Assembly: GCA_023229645.1 (NCBI GenBank)
Contig: JALNYU010000017.1
Coordinates: forward strand, 1 to 64,000
DNA length: 64,000 bases
From: Nevskia sp.
GTDB lineage: Bacteria > Pseudomonadota > Gammaproteobacteria > Nevskiales > Nevskiaceae
Direction of reading: 5' to 3'
This document shows positions 42,380-51,668 of the stretch, piece after piece (positions within the stretch are counted from its first letter, which is position 1; every line of letters begins with the position of its first letter). The position numbers and the translations under genes are program-made. The notes beneath the pieces were generated by a model. That model was not told where the DNA came from. It saw nothing but the letters and a program-made list of their open reading frames with translations, and searched no databases.

Positions 42380-42421
42380 CCCCCGTTGACAGTAGCAACC
42401 GCAGCTGCGGCTGTGCGGGGG
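42380..42421 (+). promoter_or_regulatory. hairpin covering the mutL ribosome binding site
   Basis: CCCCCG (42380-42385) pairs with CGGGGG (42416-42421), enclosing an inner palindrome CCGCAGCTGCGG. The 3' arm is the only purine-rich stretch at Shine-Dalgarno distance from the mutL ATG (42429), and TTTT follows it. It could act as an intrinsic terminator or hide the RBS. Confidence 0.5.
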
Positions 42422-42428
42422 TTTTGAT

Positions 42429-44276
42429 ATGGCGGTGATTCAGCTGCTGCCTGATGTTCTGATCAATCAAATCGCGGCTGGCGAAGTTGTCGAGCGGCCG
42501 TCGGCCGTCGTCAAAGAATTGGTTGAGAACAGTCTCGACGCCGGCGCGACGCGCGTTGAAATCGAAGTCGAGCAGGGCGGCTTAGGCCTGATTCGCGTGC
42601 GCGATGATGGCAGTGGTATCGGCCGCGATCAGCTATTGCTCGCGTTGCAGCGTCACGCAACGAGCAAGATCAGCAATCTTGACGACCTTGAAAGTGTTGC
42701 CAGTTTCGGCTTTCGCGGTGAGGCGCTGCCGAGCATTCTGTCGGTTTCGCGTTTCCAGCTGATGTCACGCACTGCGGCGGACGACCACGGCTGGTCGGTC
42801 GGCGGTGCCGGCGTGCTCGAAGCCGCCGGAGCACGGCCCGTTGCCCATCCGCTGGGGACGACGATTGAAGTCCGGGATCTGTTTTTTAATACACCGGCGC
42901 GGCGCAAATTCATGCGTGCCGAATCAACCGAATTCCGCCATATCGATCAACAACTACGGCGTTTGGCGCTGACCCGTTTCGATCGCCATTTCAGCCTCAA
43001 ACACAATAATCGACGCGTGTTTGAGCTGGCACCGGCCGCCGATGACGCCGCGCGCGCAGGGCGCATCGCTGAGATTTGCGGCGACGATTTTCTCGCCAAT
43101 AGCATCGCCGTCGATGAAACGCGGCTGGGCCTACGGCTTTGGGGTTGGGCGACGTTGCCGAGCTTCGCGCGCGCCCAGGCTGACCAGCAATTTTTCTACG
43201 TCAACGGCCGCATGGTGCGCGACAAACTGCTCGGCCATGCGCTGCGGCGGGCTTACGCCGACGTTTTGCACTCCACACGTTACCCGGCGTTTGCGCTGTT
43301 TTTGGAACTCGATCCGGCGACGGTCGATGTCAATGTTCATCCGCAGAAAAGCGAGGTTCGCTTCCGGCAGTCGTCGCAGGTGCACGATTTTCTATTCGGC
43401 TGTGTGCACCAGTTGTTGCGGCGGGTGCGGCCAGAACCGGAACGCCATCACCACGTTGAGTTCGAGCCTTCAGCACAGCCACCACCGCTGCCGCTGCAAC
43501 GCAGTTTGTATAGTCGCGAAAGCCAGCCGAGAGCATCGACGGCGCATTGGATGGCAGCGGAGCCCGCGCCTGCACGCGGCGCTTCGCCGTGGCCGCTCTA
43601 CGCGCCTGCTGCCGGGCCAGAATTGCGGGTAGCGCCATCCGCGGCAGACGATGCGCCTTCTGCAACCGATTCCGAATTCCAACCGCTGGGGCGCGCCTTG
43701 GCGCAGCTGCGGGGCGTGTTTATCCTGGCCGAAAATCACCGTGGCCTAGTGCTGGTGGATGCCCACGCCGGCCACGAACGCGTGATCTACGAGCGCTTTA
43801 AACAGCAACTCGCCGAAGGCGCCATCCCATCTCAGGCGCTGCTCTTACCGGAAAGCGTACGTGTTGGCGAAGCTGAAGCCGATGCACTAGAAACGCAGGC
43901 CGAGTCGTTGAGCCGTTTAGGCTTAAGGCTTGATCGCGCCGGCCCCGATTCGATCACCGTGCGCGCGGTGCCGCCGTTGCTGGCTAAGACCAATCTAACG
44001 GCGTTGCTGCGCACGCTGGCCGGCCGGTCTGACGACGACGAAACCGATAGCGCACTGCATTTCTCCGAGGCCCTCGACGCCCAACATCGCATCCTTGCCG
44101 ATATGGCCTGCCGCGCCGCGATTAAAGCCAACCGCCGCCTAACGATTCCGGAAATGGACGCATTGCTGCGTGATATGGAGCAAACCGAAAACGCGGGTCA
44201 ATGTAATCACGGCCGCCCGACCTGGGTGCAGATCGATGCTGATGCGCTGGATCGGTTGTTTTTGCGGGGCCGTTAA
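42429..44276 (+). CDS. mutL: DNA mismatch repair protein MutL
   Basis: The protein has 615 residues. The GHKL ATPase N-terminus has ENSLDAGATRVEIEV, RDDGSGIG and SFGFRGEALPSI. A variable linker (about 345-420) is Pro/Ala-rich. In the C-terminal dimerisation domain, residues 444-455 read DAHAGHERVIYE, close to the DQHA(x)2E(x)4E metal site of endonuclease-type MutL, with ACRAAIKAN and CNHGRPTW also present as the supporting motifs. This suggests the MutH-independent, nicking type of MutL, with Ala where Gln is usual. It couples MutS mismatch recognition to strand removal. Confidence 0.96.
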   Translation: MAVIQLLPDVLINQIAAGEVVERPSAVVKELVENSLDAGATRVEIEVEQGGLGLIRVRDDGSGIGRDQLLLALQRHATSKISNLDDLESVASFGFRGEALPSILSVSRFQLMSRTAADDHGWSVGGAGVLEAAGARPVAHPLGTTIEVRDLFFNTPARRKFMRAESTEFRHIDQQLRRLALTRFDRHFSLKHNNRRVFELAPAADDAARAGRIAEICGDDFLANSIAVDETRLGLRLWGWATLPSFARAQADQQFFYVNGRMVRDKLLGHALRRAYADVLHSTRYPAFALFLELDPATVDVNVHPQKSEVRFRQSSQVHDFLFGCVHQLLRRVRPEPERHHHVEFEPSAQPPPLPLQRSLYSRESQPRASTAHWMAAEPAPARGASPWPLYAPAAGPELRVAPSAADDAPSATDSEFQPLGRALAQLRGVFILAENHRGLVLVDAHAGHERVIYERFKQQLAEGAIPSQALLLPESVRVGEAEADALETQAESLSRLGLRLDRAGPDSITVRAVPPLLAKTNLTALLRTLAGRSDDDETDSALHFSEALDAQHRILADMACRAAIKANRRLTIPEMDALLRDMEQTENAGQCNHGRPTWVQIDADALDRLFLRGR

Positions 44277-44374
44277 GAGAACTCCATCACAGTTTCGATT
44301 CAGAATCGGTTGGCGGCATCGGAGTGGCGCGTTATCTTATTGAAGGTAAAAAAATAATTAAGGATCAGGGCCAT

Positions 44375-45586
44375 ATGGACGACGCACAACCTGCGGCAAT
44401 AAGCGGTGACCTGCCGATAGAGCCGGAAACGCCAGCAATTTCGCTTCCATTTCCGCCGCAGCCAATGGCGTTCAAATTCGTCGGTAGCGGCGCTGAATAT
44501 TTTCGAATCTGGATCGTTAATGTTCTATTGACGATCGTCACGCTGGGGGTCTATTCGGCGTGGGCGAAAGTACGGCGCTTACGGTATTTCTATCGGTGTA
44601 CGGAGTTCGACGGCACCGGCTTCGAATATCACGGACGTCCGCTGGCGATCTTGATTGGCCGCGTCATCGCGGTGGCGCTATTTGTCGCCTATCAATACGC
44701 TGCCTATGTTTCAAAACCCTTGGGCGCGGGCGTTGGGCTTTTACTGGCGGTTGTTGCCCCGTGGTTGATGCGTAATGCGTTGCGCTTTCGCTTGCACAAC
44801 AGCAGTTACCGTGGGCTGCGGTTTGGTTTTACAGGGTCGCTCGGGGACGCTTATCTCGCCACTTTTATCGGGCTAATTTTGCTGATCGTTTTAGGCATCG
44901 CGACGGCAATATTAATAGGCATCGAAAAAACCTTGCAGTTGCCGTGGCTTACCGGGGTCACGATTCTGGCAGTGGTGCTGACAGTGGCATTCGGGATCTA
45001 CCCGTACTGGTATCGGGCGTTTAAGGAATATCAACATGGGAATGCACGGTTTGGTAACGCCGCATTTCGTTTTAACAGTCGGCTCGCGTCCTTCGTCTGG
45101 ATATTTTTTCAGCTACTTCTGATCTTTATCGGCATCGCAATTGTCTCGGTCGTTACGCAAGCAATGGTCGGCGATACACGGTTTCCTGGTGCTGCAACCC
45201 AGCAGAAGGAGTTGCAAGGCGTATTAAAAATGCTGCCGTTCTTGTTCGTCATTTATGGCGGCATGTTGCTCGTTATGCTGCCATTTTTTCGGAGCCGTAT
45301 CGACAATCTAGTCTGGAATAGCACCGCGCTAGGTCCGCACCGCTTCGAGAATCGGCTGCGCGCTCGCGACTTGATTGTTCTGTATCTCACAAACTTCATC
45401 GGGATTGTTTGCACCTTAGGCTTTTACACGCCGTGGGCGATGGTGCGGACGGCGCGCTACCGCGCCGAACACATGACGCTAATTCTGGCCGAACCCATCG
45501 ATCAAGTTCTTGCTGCCACGGAAGCCGAAAACCTTGCGTTCGGTGATGAGGTCGGCGGGGTTTTCGATATCGATATCAGCTTGTAA
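44375..45586 (+). CDS. YjgN-family (DUF898) membrane protein
   Basis: The protein has 403 residues from the ATG at 44375 (AGGA upstream); a GTG at 44324 would add 17 residues. The DUF898 signature appears twice, in the first half (FVGSGAEYFRIWIVNVLLTIVTLGVYSAWAK cut: residues about 36-65) and the second (IVLYLTNFIGIVCTLGFYTPWAMVR region), each ending in a YSxWA/YTPWA motif before a basic stretch. About seven to nine membrane helices are visible. The function of the family is unknown. It precedes an M48 peptidase gene by 14 bp, a pairing seen elsewhere; the two form an insertion between mutL and miaA. Confidence 0.85.
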   Translation: MDDAQPAAISGDLPIEPETPAISLPFPPQPMAFKFVGSGAEYFRIWIVNVLLTIVTLGVYSAWAKVRRLRYFYRCTEFDGTGFEYHGRPLAILIGRVIAVALFVAYQYAAYVSKPLGAGVGLLLAVVAPWLMRNALRFRLHNSSYRGLRFGFTGSLGDAYLATFIGLILLIVLGIATAILIGIEKTLQLPWLTGVTILAVVLTVAFGIYPYWYRAFKEYQHGNARFGNAAFRFNSRLASFVWIFFQLLLIFIGIAIVSVVTQAMVGDTRFPGAATQQKELQGVLKMLPFLFVIYGGMLLVMLPFFRSRIDNLVWNSTALGPHRFENRLRARDLIVLYLTNFIGIVCTLGFYTPWAMVRTARYRAEHMTLILAEPIDQVLAATEAENLAFGDEVGGVFDIDISL

Positions 45587-45600
45587 CGGCCGAGCCAGGC

Positions 45601-46599
45601 GTGGAAATTCCTGCGGTTTATTACGATGGCCAGACCGCTCGGCGGTATCCGATCAGTTTAGTCATTGAGCAGGGCGTCGTTTCCCTATACGGGCCGGACT
45701 TCGAGCGTCATGAGCGGGTGATCGACATCGAAGTGCCCGAGCACTTTGGCGCTGGCGCGCGGGTGCTCCGCTTCGCGGACGGGGCCTATTGCGAGGTGGC
45801 TGACCACGCCGCGCTCAACACGGCGCTTGCGGCGTCGGGCTATCGCGCGGGCGCACTGGAGCGCTGGCAACGGAGTGGCAGCATCGCGATTGCGGCACTT
45901 GTTGGGGTCGTCGTCATCAGCGTTCTGGCGTACTACGTTGGCTTGCCCGCCGCCGCTGACGTCGTGGCGCGCAAAGTACCGATGCCTTTCGTCGCAAGCC
46001 TTAGCCGGGGCGCACTGGCGGCGTTGGACGGGAGTTCCTTGAACGCTTCGACACTGGACGCTGAGCGCCGCGCTGCGCTCGTTCGTGGCTACAGCGCGCT
46101 CAAACTTGGTGATAACCAAGCGGTGCCGCGCATCGAATTCCGCTCCAGTCCGGCCCTTGGTGCAAATGCGTTTGCGTTGCCGGACGGTACGGTTGTGTTG
46201 CTCGACGAACTGGTTGCGATCGCCGGCAGCGATGACGAAATCTACGCGGTGCTCGCACACGAGCAGGGCCACGTACATTACCGGCATAGCCTGCGACGGC
46301 TGCTGCAAGGATCGGTCGTTGCAACGGCGATGACGGCTTGGCTGGGGGACGTCTCATCCATGCTGGTGTTGTTGCCGACGGTCCTGCTGGAAACACGCTA
46401 TTCCCGCAGGTTCGAGACGGAAGCCGACGACTACGCGGCCGGCCAGCTGCGTGCGCGTGGCCTGAGTCCGGGTTTGCTTGCGGACGCTTTGGAACATTTG
46501 ACTGCACAGCGTCATGGCGGTCCTGACATTCCAGATTATTTATCGTCGCATCCGGCAACCGCGGAGCGGATCAAAAATTTGCGTGCCGCTGCCGAGTAG
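45601..46599 (+). CDS. M48-family membrane metallopeptidase
   Basis: The protein has 332 residues with a GTG start. An N-terminal polar domain (about 1-90) is followed by one membrane helix (about 95-115, IAIAALVGVVVISVLAYYVG). The peptidase domain then shows the zinc motif HEQGH (VLAHEQGHVHYRH) and the downstream ligand FETEADDYA. M48 enzymes (HtpX/Oma1 group) degrade misfolded membrane proteins or process lipoproteins. The topology places the catalytic part in the periplasm if the N-terminus is cytoplasmic. It is probably co-transcribed with the YjgN-like gene; its substrate is unknown. Confidence 0.88.
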   Translation: MEIPAVYYDGQTARRYPISLVIEQGVVSLYGPDFERHERVIDIEVPEHFGAGARVLRFADGAYCEVADHAALNTALAASGYRAGALERWQRSGSIAIAALVGVVVISVLAYYVGLPAAADVVARKVPMPFVASLSRGALAALDGSSLNASTLDAERRAALVRGYSALKLGDNQAVPRIEFRSSPALGANAFALPDGTVVLLDELVAIAGSDDEIYAVLAHEQGHVHYRHSLRRLLQGSVVATAMTAWLGDVSSMLVLLPTVLLETRYSRRFETEADDYAAGQLRARGLSPGLLADALEHLTAQRHGGPDIPDYLSSHPATAERIKNLRAAAE

Positions 46600-46657
46600 G
46601 CCGGTTGGTGAGGGCCGGGGGATTACATGCGCGCCAGACGGTAGAATTGGCGCAAAG

Positions 46658-47638
46658 ATGAAAGCCTCCGCGTTGAGCCTACCCCCCGTGATTGCAATTG
46701 CTGGCCCGACTGCGGCCGGCAAAAGCGCGTTGGCTCTGGATTTTTGGCGGCAATTCGACCGCGGGCTTGGCGGCTGGGGCGGGGCGGAGCTGATTAGTGT
46801 TGATTCGGCACAGATTTATCGCGGTATGGACATAGGCAGCGCGAAACCCGATGCCGCAACGCAGGCGCAGGTGCCGCATCACTTACTCGATATCCTCGAT
46901 CCCAGCGAGCCGTACTCCGCCGCCCGTTTCGCCAACGACGCTTTGCCGCTGATCGCCGCGATTCGGGCGCGTAGCCGCGTGCCGATTTTGGTCGGCGGGA
47001 CGATGTTCTATTTCCGGGCCTTATTTGAAGGCTTGAACGAGCTGCCGTCGGCGGATCCGGTAATACGGGCAGAATTGGTGGCCGAAGCGGCACAGATCGG
47101 CGTGTTGGCGCAGCACGCGCGGTTGGCACAGGTCGATCCCGAAAGCGCCGCCCGGTTGCATCCGAACGATAGCCAGCGCGTGCAGCGCGCACTGGAAATC
47201 TATGCGCTGCTCGGCGAGCCTGCGAACGCCTATTTCGGACGGCCGAAATCCGCAGCAAACCTGCCAGGGCCGACGCTGCGGCTGGCCTTGGTCCCTGACG
47301 ATCGTGATCGCCTCAACACCAATATCGCGTTGCGATTCAAACAGATGCTGGCGCAAGGCTTGGTCGATGAAGTGGCAGCGCTGCGCGCGCGTGGTGATCT
47401 CCATTTGGGGCTGCCATCGATGCGGGCCGTTGGGTATCGCCAGATTTGGCACTATCTCGACGGCGCGGTGAACCTCGCTGAGGCTGAAATGCAGGGCATC
47501 ATCGCCACCCGGCAATACGCCAAACGGCAGTTAACCTGGTTACGCGGCGATAAAAGTTGGCGATATTACAATCTTGCGGAACCCTTTCGGCTGGCGCAGG
47601 TCTTGAGAGAAGCCATTGCGGTGCAACGGTTTTCCTAG
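46658..47638 (+). CDS. miaA: tRNA dimethylallyltransferase
   Basis: The protein has 326 residues from the ATG at 46658; an open frame upstream belongs to the antisense of the M48 gene. It adds a dimethylallyl group to A37 of tRNAs reading UNN codons. Motifs: Walker A AGPTAAGKSALAL, ISVDSAQIYRGMDIGSAKP, VPHHLLDI and VGGTMFYFRALFEGL. The C-terminus (TRQYAKRQLTWLR) carries the tRNA-binding signature. The neighbours miaA-hfq-hflX are the conserved order. Confidence 0.95.
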   Translation: MKASALSLPPVIAIAGPTAAGKSALALDFWRQFDRGLGGWGGAELISVDSAQIYRGMDIGSAKPDAATQAQVPHHLLDILDPSEPYSAARFANDALPLIAAIRARSRVPILVGGTMFYFRALFEGLNELPSADPVIRAELVAEAAQIGVLAQHARLAQVDPESAARLHPNDSQRVQRALEIYALLGEPANAYFGRPKSAANLPGPTLRLALVPDDRDRLNTNIALRFKQMLAQGLVDEVAALRARGDLHLGLPSMRAVGYRQIWHYLDGAVNLAEAEMQGIIATRQYAKRQLTWLRGDKSWRYYNLAEPFRLAQVLREAIAVQRFS

Positions 47639-47666
47639 TGCTCTTAGGGAGCGTATTCGTAATCGG

Positions 47667-47675
47667 TGTTACACT
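47667..47675 (+). promoter_or_regulatory. possible extended -10 promoter for hfq
   Basis: TGTTACACT fits TGn plus a -10 hexamer (TACACT) and lies 60 bp before the hfq ATG. No good -35 is seen. Confidence 0.35.
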
Positions 47676-47735
47676 TCCAAGGCTATGGCATTCCCCCCAA
47701 AGCCAATCCAAAAATACTGAAAAAGGTAGCTGATA

Positions 47736-47987
47736 ATGTCTAAAGGACAGACTCTGCAGGAGCCATTCCTCAATGCCCTGCGCAAAGAGCGCATTCCGGT
47801 TTCGATTTACCTTGTCAACGGCATCAAGTTGCAAGGTCAGATCGAATCTTTCGACCAATTTGTTGTGCTGCTAAAGAACACCGTGAGTCAGATGGTTTAC
47901 AAGCACGCGATCTCAACGATCGTCCCAGCGCGTTCGGTGCGTATTGCCGAAACCGATAGCGACGAGAACGAATCATCGGGCAATTGA
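47736..47987 (+). CDS. hfq: RNA chaperone Hfq
   Basis: The protein has 83 residues, with AAGGTAGC upstream. The Sm-fold hexamer pairs small RNAs with mRNAs. Sm1 motif: VSIYLVNGIKLQGQIESFDQF; Sm2 motif: YKHAISTIVP, containing the proximal-face KH. The distal-face and rim residues (RKER near 17-20) are present. The C-terminal tail is short and acidic (ETDSDENESSGN), unlike the long tail of E. coli Hfq. Its stop overlaps the hflX TTG start. Confidence 0.98.
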   Translation: MSKGQTLQEPFLNALRKERIPVSIYLVNGIKLQGQIESFDQFVVLLKNTVSQMVYKHAISTIVPARSVRIAETDSDENESSGN

Positions 47988-49318
47988 GTACACCACCCGC
48001 CTACGTCCCTGCCAGCCCGTCGGCGGGTGATGCCCAGAAGACCGTGTTGGTGCATTTGGAATTTTCCGGCACCGACTACGAGGCTGATCAGGCAGAATTT
48101 ATCGAGCTGGCGAACTCCGCCAAGCTCAATGTCGTGGCTGTGATTGGCGGCCACCGTGATCGGCCGGACGCCAGCACCTACGCCGGTAGCGGTAAAGTCG
48201 ATGAAGTTGCCGCTGTGGTCGCCGGTTCTGGCGCCGAGCTGGTGATTTTTAATCACGATTTATCCCCGAGCCAAGAACGTAACTTAGAGAAGCGGCTGCA
48301 CTGCCGCGTGATCAACCGCGCCGGTTTGATTCTCGATATTTTTGCTCAGCGGGCGCGTTCGCATGAAGGCAAGCTGCAAGTTGAACTTGCCCGTTTGAAT
48401 CACATGGCAACGCGCCTCGTGCGCGGCTGGACCCACCTTGAACGCCAGAAAGGCGGTATCGGCCTGCGTGGCGGTCCGGGTGAAACGCAGCTCGAAATCG
48501 ATCGCCGCTTATTGCGCGGTCGCATGGGCACACTGACCAAACAATTGGAAGTTGTGAAAAGCCGACGCGCGCAAAACCGCAATGGCCGACAGCGCAACGA
48601 AATACCGACGGTTTCCCTGGTTGGCTATACCAACGCGGGTAAATCGACCTTGTTCAATGCCTTGACCGGCGACGATACCTTTGCCTCCAATCAACTCTTT
48701 GCGACGCTCGATACCACCGTCCGCAAAGTGGCGCTGCCGAGCGGCGAAACCGCAGTGTTAGCGGATACCGTCGGTTTTATTCGCGACTTGCCGCATGATT
48801 TGATCGCGGCCTTCCGTGCAACCTTGGAAGAATCACGCGAAGCCGAGCTGTTGCTGCATGTCATTGATGCGTCTGACCCTGAACGGAACGTCCGTATCGC
48901 GCAGGTTGAGGATGTATTGCGCGAGATCGGCGCGATCGACGTCCCGCGATTGCAAGTCTTCAACAAAATCGATCTGCGCGAAGGCGAGCTGCCGCATGTC
49001 GAAACCGATCCTGAAGGGATTCCGCAGCGGGTGTTTTTGTCGGCGCGCAGCGGCGAAGGGCTAGCGTTATTGCGCACGGCGATCGCGGCGCGGCTGTATC
49101 CAGACCTGATCGAAGACGATTTAGTGCTACCGCCGCAGGCGGCAAAATTGCGCGCGCAGCTGTTTCAATTGCAGGCCGTACGCGCAGAAACAATAGAATC
49201 TGACGGCAGTTCGCGACTCAGTGTGCGCCTGCCTTATTCCCGGCTTGAGCGGCTTTGCCGCGAAGCGGGGATCACGCCACCGGCGCGCGCGGTTGCCGTG
49301 CCGCCTGTGGCTTCCTAA
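47984..49318 (+). CDS. hflX: ribosome-splitting GTPase HflX
   Basis: The protein has 444 residues from a TTG that overlaps the hfq stop (TTGA). It binds the 50S subunit and rescues stalled ribosomes, for example after heat stress. The N-terminal HflX domain has YAGSGKVDE and FNHDLSPSQERNLE; the GTPase domain has G1 GYTNAGKSTLFN, G3 DTVGFI and G4 NKID. The glycine-rich GGIGLRGGPGETQLEIDRR segment before the G domain is characteristic. Complete. Confidence 0.96.
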   Translation: MSTPPAYVPASPSAGDAQKTVLVHLEFSGTDYEADQAEFIELANSAKLNVVAVIGGHRDRPDASTYAGSGKVDEVAAVVAGSGAELVIFNHDLSPSQERNLEKRLHCRVINRAGLILDIFAQRARSHEGKLQVELARLNHMATRLVRGWTHLERQKGGIGLRGGPGETQLEIDRRLLRGRMGTLTKQLEVVKSRRAQNRNGRQRNEIPTVSLVGYTNAGKSTLFNALTGDDTFASNQLFATLDTTVRKVALPSGETAVLADTVGFIRDLPHDLIAAFRATLEESREAELLLHVIDASDPERNVRIAQVEDVLREIGAIDVPRLQVFNKIDLREGELPHVETDPEGIPQRVFLSARSGEGLALLRTAIAARLYPDLIEDDLVLPPQAAKLRAQLFQLQAVRAETIESDGSSRLSVRLPYSRLERLCREAGITPPARAVAVPPVAS

Positions 49319-49398
49319 AATCCCGCGTATTTTGCGATCTTTCCACCCCGGCATCGCCGCTGTAGCGATGCGACATCATCACCCGGAGTAAATGACTC

Positions 49399-50544
49399 AT
49401 GGCTTGGAACGAGCCGGGACCCGGCCGCGACCCCTGGAACCCAAATTCCGGCGGTAAACGCGGTGACGAAGGTCCCCCTGATCTCGACGCGCTGCTAAAG
49501 CGTCTGAAAGAGCGTTTCTTCGGTAAAGGCAGCGGGCGTGGCCCATCTGGGCGCTTCGGCGGTGGTACGCCGAAGAGCGTTATCGGCTTGATTGCCGTGC
49601 TTATCGTTGCGCTCTGGCTGCTGTCCGGGTTTTATACGATCGAAGAGCAGCAGCGCGGCGTCGTCCTGCGCTTTGGCGCCTATACCGGCACCACCGAGCC
49701 GGGCCTGAAATGGCGTTTGCCGTGGCCGATCGAGCGAGTTGAGAAAATCGACTACACGCAAGTGCGCCAAGTCACCGACCGCGCGACGATGCTGACGCAG
49801 GACGAGAACATCGTCGATCTTGAATTGTCCGTGCAGTATCGGGTGTCTTCGGCTGAAGATTATCTGTTCAGCATGGCTGATCCGGATCGCACCTTGCAGC
49901 AGGCCACGAAAGCCTCGGTGCGCGAAGTGGTTGGCCAATCGCTGATGGATTTTATTTTGACCGACGGCCGCCAAGCGGTCGCCGATAAAACCAAAATCCT
50001 GTTGCAAGAGCGCCTGAACGAATATCACGCTGGCTTGATCGTTACCGAAGTCAACTTGCAGCAGGCGCAACCGCCAGAGCAGGTACAGGCCGCGTTCGCT
50101 GATGCAATCAAGGCGCGCGAAGACAAAGAACGCTTGCGTAACGAGGCTGAGGCCTACGCCAACGACCGCTTGCCGCGCGCGCGCGGCGAAGCGGCGCGTA
50201 ACCTCGCCGAAGCCACGGCTTATCGCGATCAAACCATCGCTCGCGCCCAAGGTGATGCCGCGCGCTACTTGGCGCTGTACGAGGAATATCGCAAAGCACC
50301 GAAAATCACCCGCAGCCGTATGTATTACGACGTGATGGGCGAAGTTTATGGCGCATCGAGCAAGATTTTGATCGATGTCGACAAGAGCAACCCGACGTTC
50401 TTCCTGCCGCTGGACCAATTGCTGAAAAACGCGCAGCGCGCGGGTGATGCCGTAGTTGATAGCTCGACCGGCAAGACCTACCGCACCGGTCCGGCGAAAG
50501 ACGGTGGCGATGAAGCGGCGCGCTCGCGCGATCGCAGCCGCTGA
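49399..50544 (+). CDS. hflK: FtsH modulator HflK
   Basis: The protein has 381 residues. With HflC it forms a large SPFH cage around the FtsH protease in the inner membrane. The N-terminus is Gly/Pro-rich (WNEPGPGRDPWNPNSGG), followed by one membrane helix (about 55-75, SVIGLIAVLIVALWLLSGFY) and an SPFH domain facing the periplasm. A long helical C-terminal part (RNEAEAYANDRLPRARGEA) forms the cage wall. hflC follows after 14 bp. Confidence 0.96.
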   Translation: MAWNEPGPGRDPWNPNSGGKRGDEGPPDLDALLKRLKERFFGKGSGRGPSGRFGGGTPKSVIGLIAVLIVALWLLSGFYTIEEQQRGVVLRFGAYTGTTEPGLKWRLPWPIERVEKIDYTQVRQVTDRATMLTQDENIVDLELSVQYRVSSAEDYLFSMADPDRTLQQATKASVREVVGQSLMDFILTDGRQAVADKTKILLQERLNEYHAGLIVTEVNLQQAQPPEQVQAAFADAIKAREDKERLRNEAEAYANDRLPRARGEAARNLAEATAYRDQTIARAQGDAARYLALYEEYRKAPKITRSRMYYDVMGEVYGASSKILIDVDKSNPTFFLPLDQLLKNAQRAGDAVVDSSTGKTYRTGPAKDGGDEAARSRDRSR

Positions 50545-50558
50545 TCGAGAGCAAATTT

Positions 50559-51434
50559 ATGAATAACCGCCAAAGTTTTATCGCCGTTGGGGTCGTCATC
50601 GCGCTGTTACTGGTGCTGAACAGCGTTTTTATCGTTGATCAGCGGTATAGCAAAGTCGTGCTGTTTGAATTCGGCGAATTGCAGGGCAGCGATTACAAGC
50701 CCGGTTTGCACTTCAAGCTGCCGTTCGTGCAGACCGTGAAGAAATTCGATAGCCGGATTTTGACGCTCGACAATCAGACCGAAACCTTCTTGACGATCGA
50801 GAAGAAAAACGTCGAAGTTGATTTCTTCGTCAAGTGGCGTATCGACGACATCGCCACTTACTACCGCTCAACCGGCGGTCAGGATTTGGTCGCCGAAGGC
50901 CGACTCGCGACGATCATCAACCCCGGCTTACGCGCCGAGTTTGGCAGCCGCACGATTCAGCAAGCGGTGTCTGGCGAACGCGGCGAGATTATGTCGGCGC
51001 TGGTGAAAACCGCCGCCGATAAAGTCAAAGAGTTGGGTATCAAGCTGGTCGATGTCCGTATCAAGAGCATCAACCTGCCGAAAGGCGTCAGCGATTCGGT
51101 CTACGAACGTATGCGCGCCGAGCGCACGCGAACGGCGTCTGACCTGCGCGCGCGTGGTTTTGAAGAAGCCGAGAAAATTCGCGCCGAGGCTGATCGTTCA
51201 GCGCAGATCACCTTGGCCGACGCTTACCGCGACGCTGAAAAGCTACGCGGCGAGGGCGACGCTAAAACCACCGAATTGTCCGCGAAAGCCTACGGCACCG
51301 ACCCCGAGTTCTACGCGTTCTACCGTTCTCTCAATGCCTACCGTGATGCCTTCAAGGATCAAAAAGATGTGCTGGTACTCGAACCAAAAGGCGAGTTCTT
51401 CAAGTATTTCAAGCAAAGCGAGCCCGGCAAGTGA
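50559..51434 (+). CDS. hflC: FtsH modulator HflC
   Basis: The protein has 291 residues. N-terminal membrane anchor (about 6-25, FIAVGVVIALLLVLNSVFIV), then the SPFH domain (VVLFEFGELQGSDYKPGLHFKLP region) and a helical tail (RGFEEAEKIRAEADRSAQ). It partners HflK to limit FtsH access to membrane substrates. Ends FFKYFKQSEPGK. Confidence 0.96.
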   Translation: MNNRQSFIAVGVVIALLLVLNSVFIVDQRYSKVVLFEFGELQGSDYKPGLHFKLPFVQTVKKFDSRILTLDNQTETFLTIEKKNVEVDFFVKWRIDDIATYYRSTGGQDLVAEGRLATIINPGLRAEFGSRTIQQAVSGERGEIMSALVKTAADKVKELGIKLVDVRIKSINLPKGVSDSVYERMRAERTRTASDLRARGFEEAEKIRAEADRSAQITLADAYRDAEKLRGEGDAKTTELSAKAYGTDPEFYAFYRSLNAYRDAFKDQKDVLVLEPKGEFFKYFKQSEPGK

Positions 51435-51463
51435 ACCTTGCCGGCATCCGCCGCTGACTGCAG

Positions 51464-51658
51464 GTGTTGGACGATTTGCTGCGCGCGGGCGCGCTGATGC
51501 TGATTCTGGAAGGCATATTGCCGTTTCTGGCGCCAGCGCGAACCCGCCGGATTTACACCGCGTTGGCGGGAATGAACGAACGTACGCTGCGCCGGTTCGG
51601 CTTATTCGGCATGGTCGCCGGGCTCGGCGTTCTGCAATACCTGCGTTGGATCGCCTGA
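51464..51658 (+). CDS. DUF2065 small membrane protein (YjeT-like)
   Basis: The protein has 64 residues with a GTG start. Two short membrane helices (about 8-24, and about 45-62) and the LILEGILPFLAP and FGLFGMVAGLGVLQYLRW motifs match DUF2065. Its position between hflC and hisZ is the usual one for this gene in gammaproteobacteria. Function unknown; hisZ begins 10 bp later. Confidence 0.88.
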   Translation: MLDDLLRAGALMLILEGILPFLAPARTRRIYTALAGMNERTLRRFGLFGMVAGLGVLQYLRWIA

Positions 51659-51668
51659 GGACTGCGGC

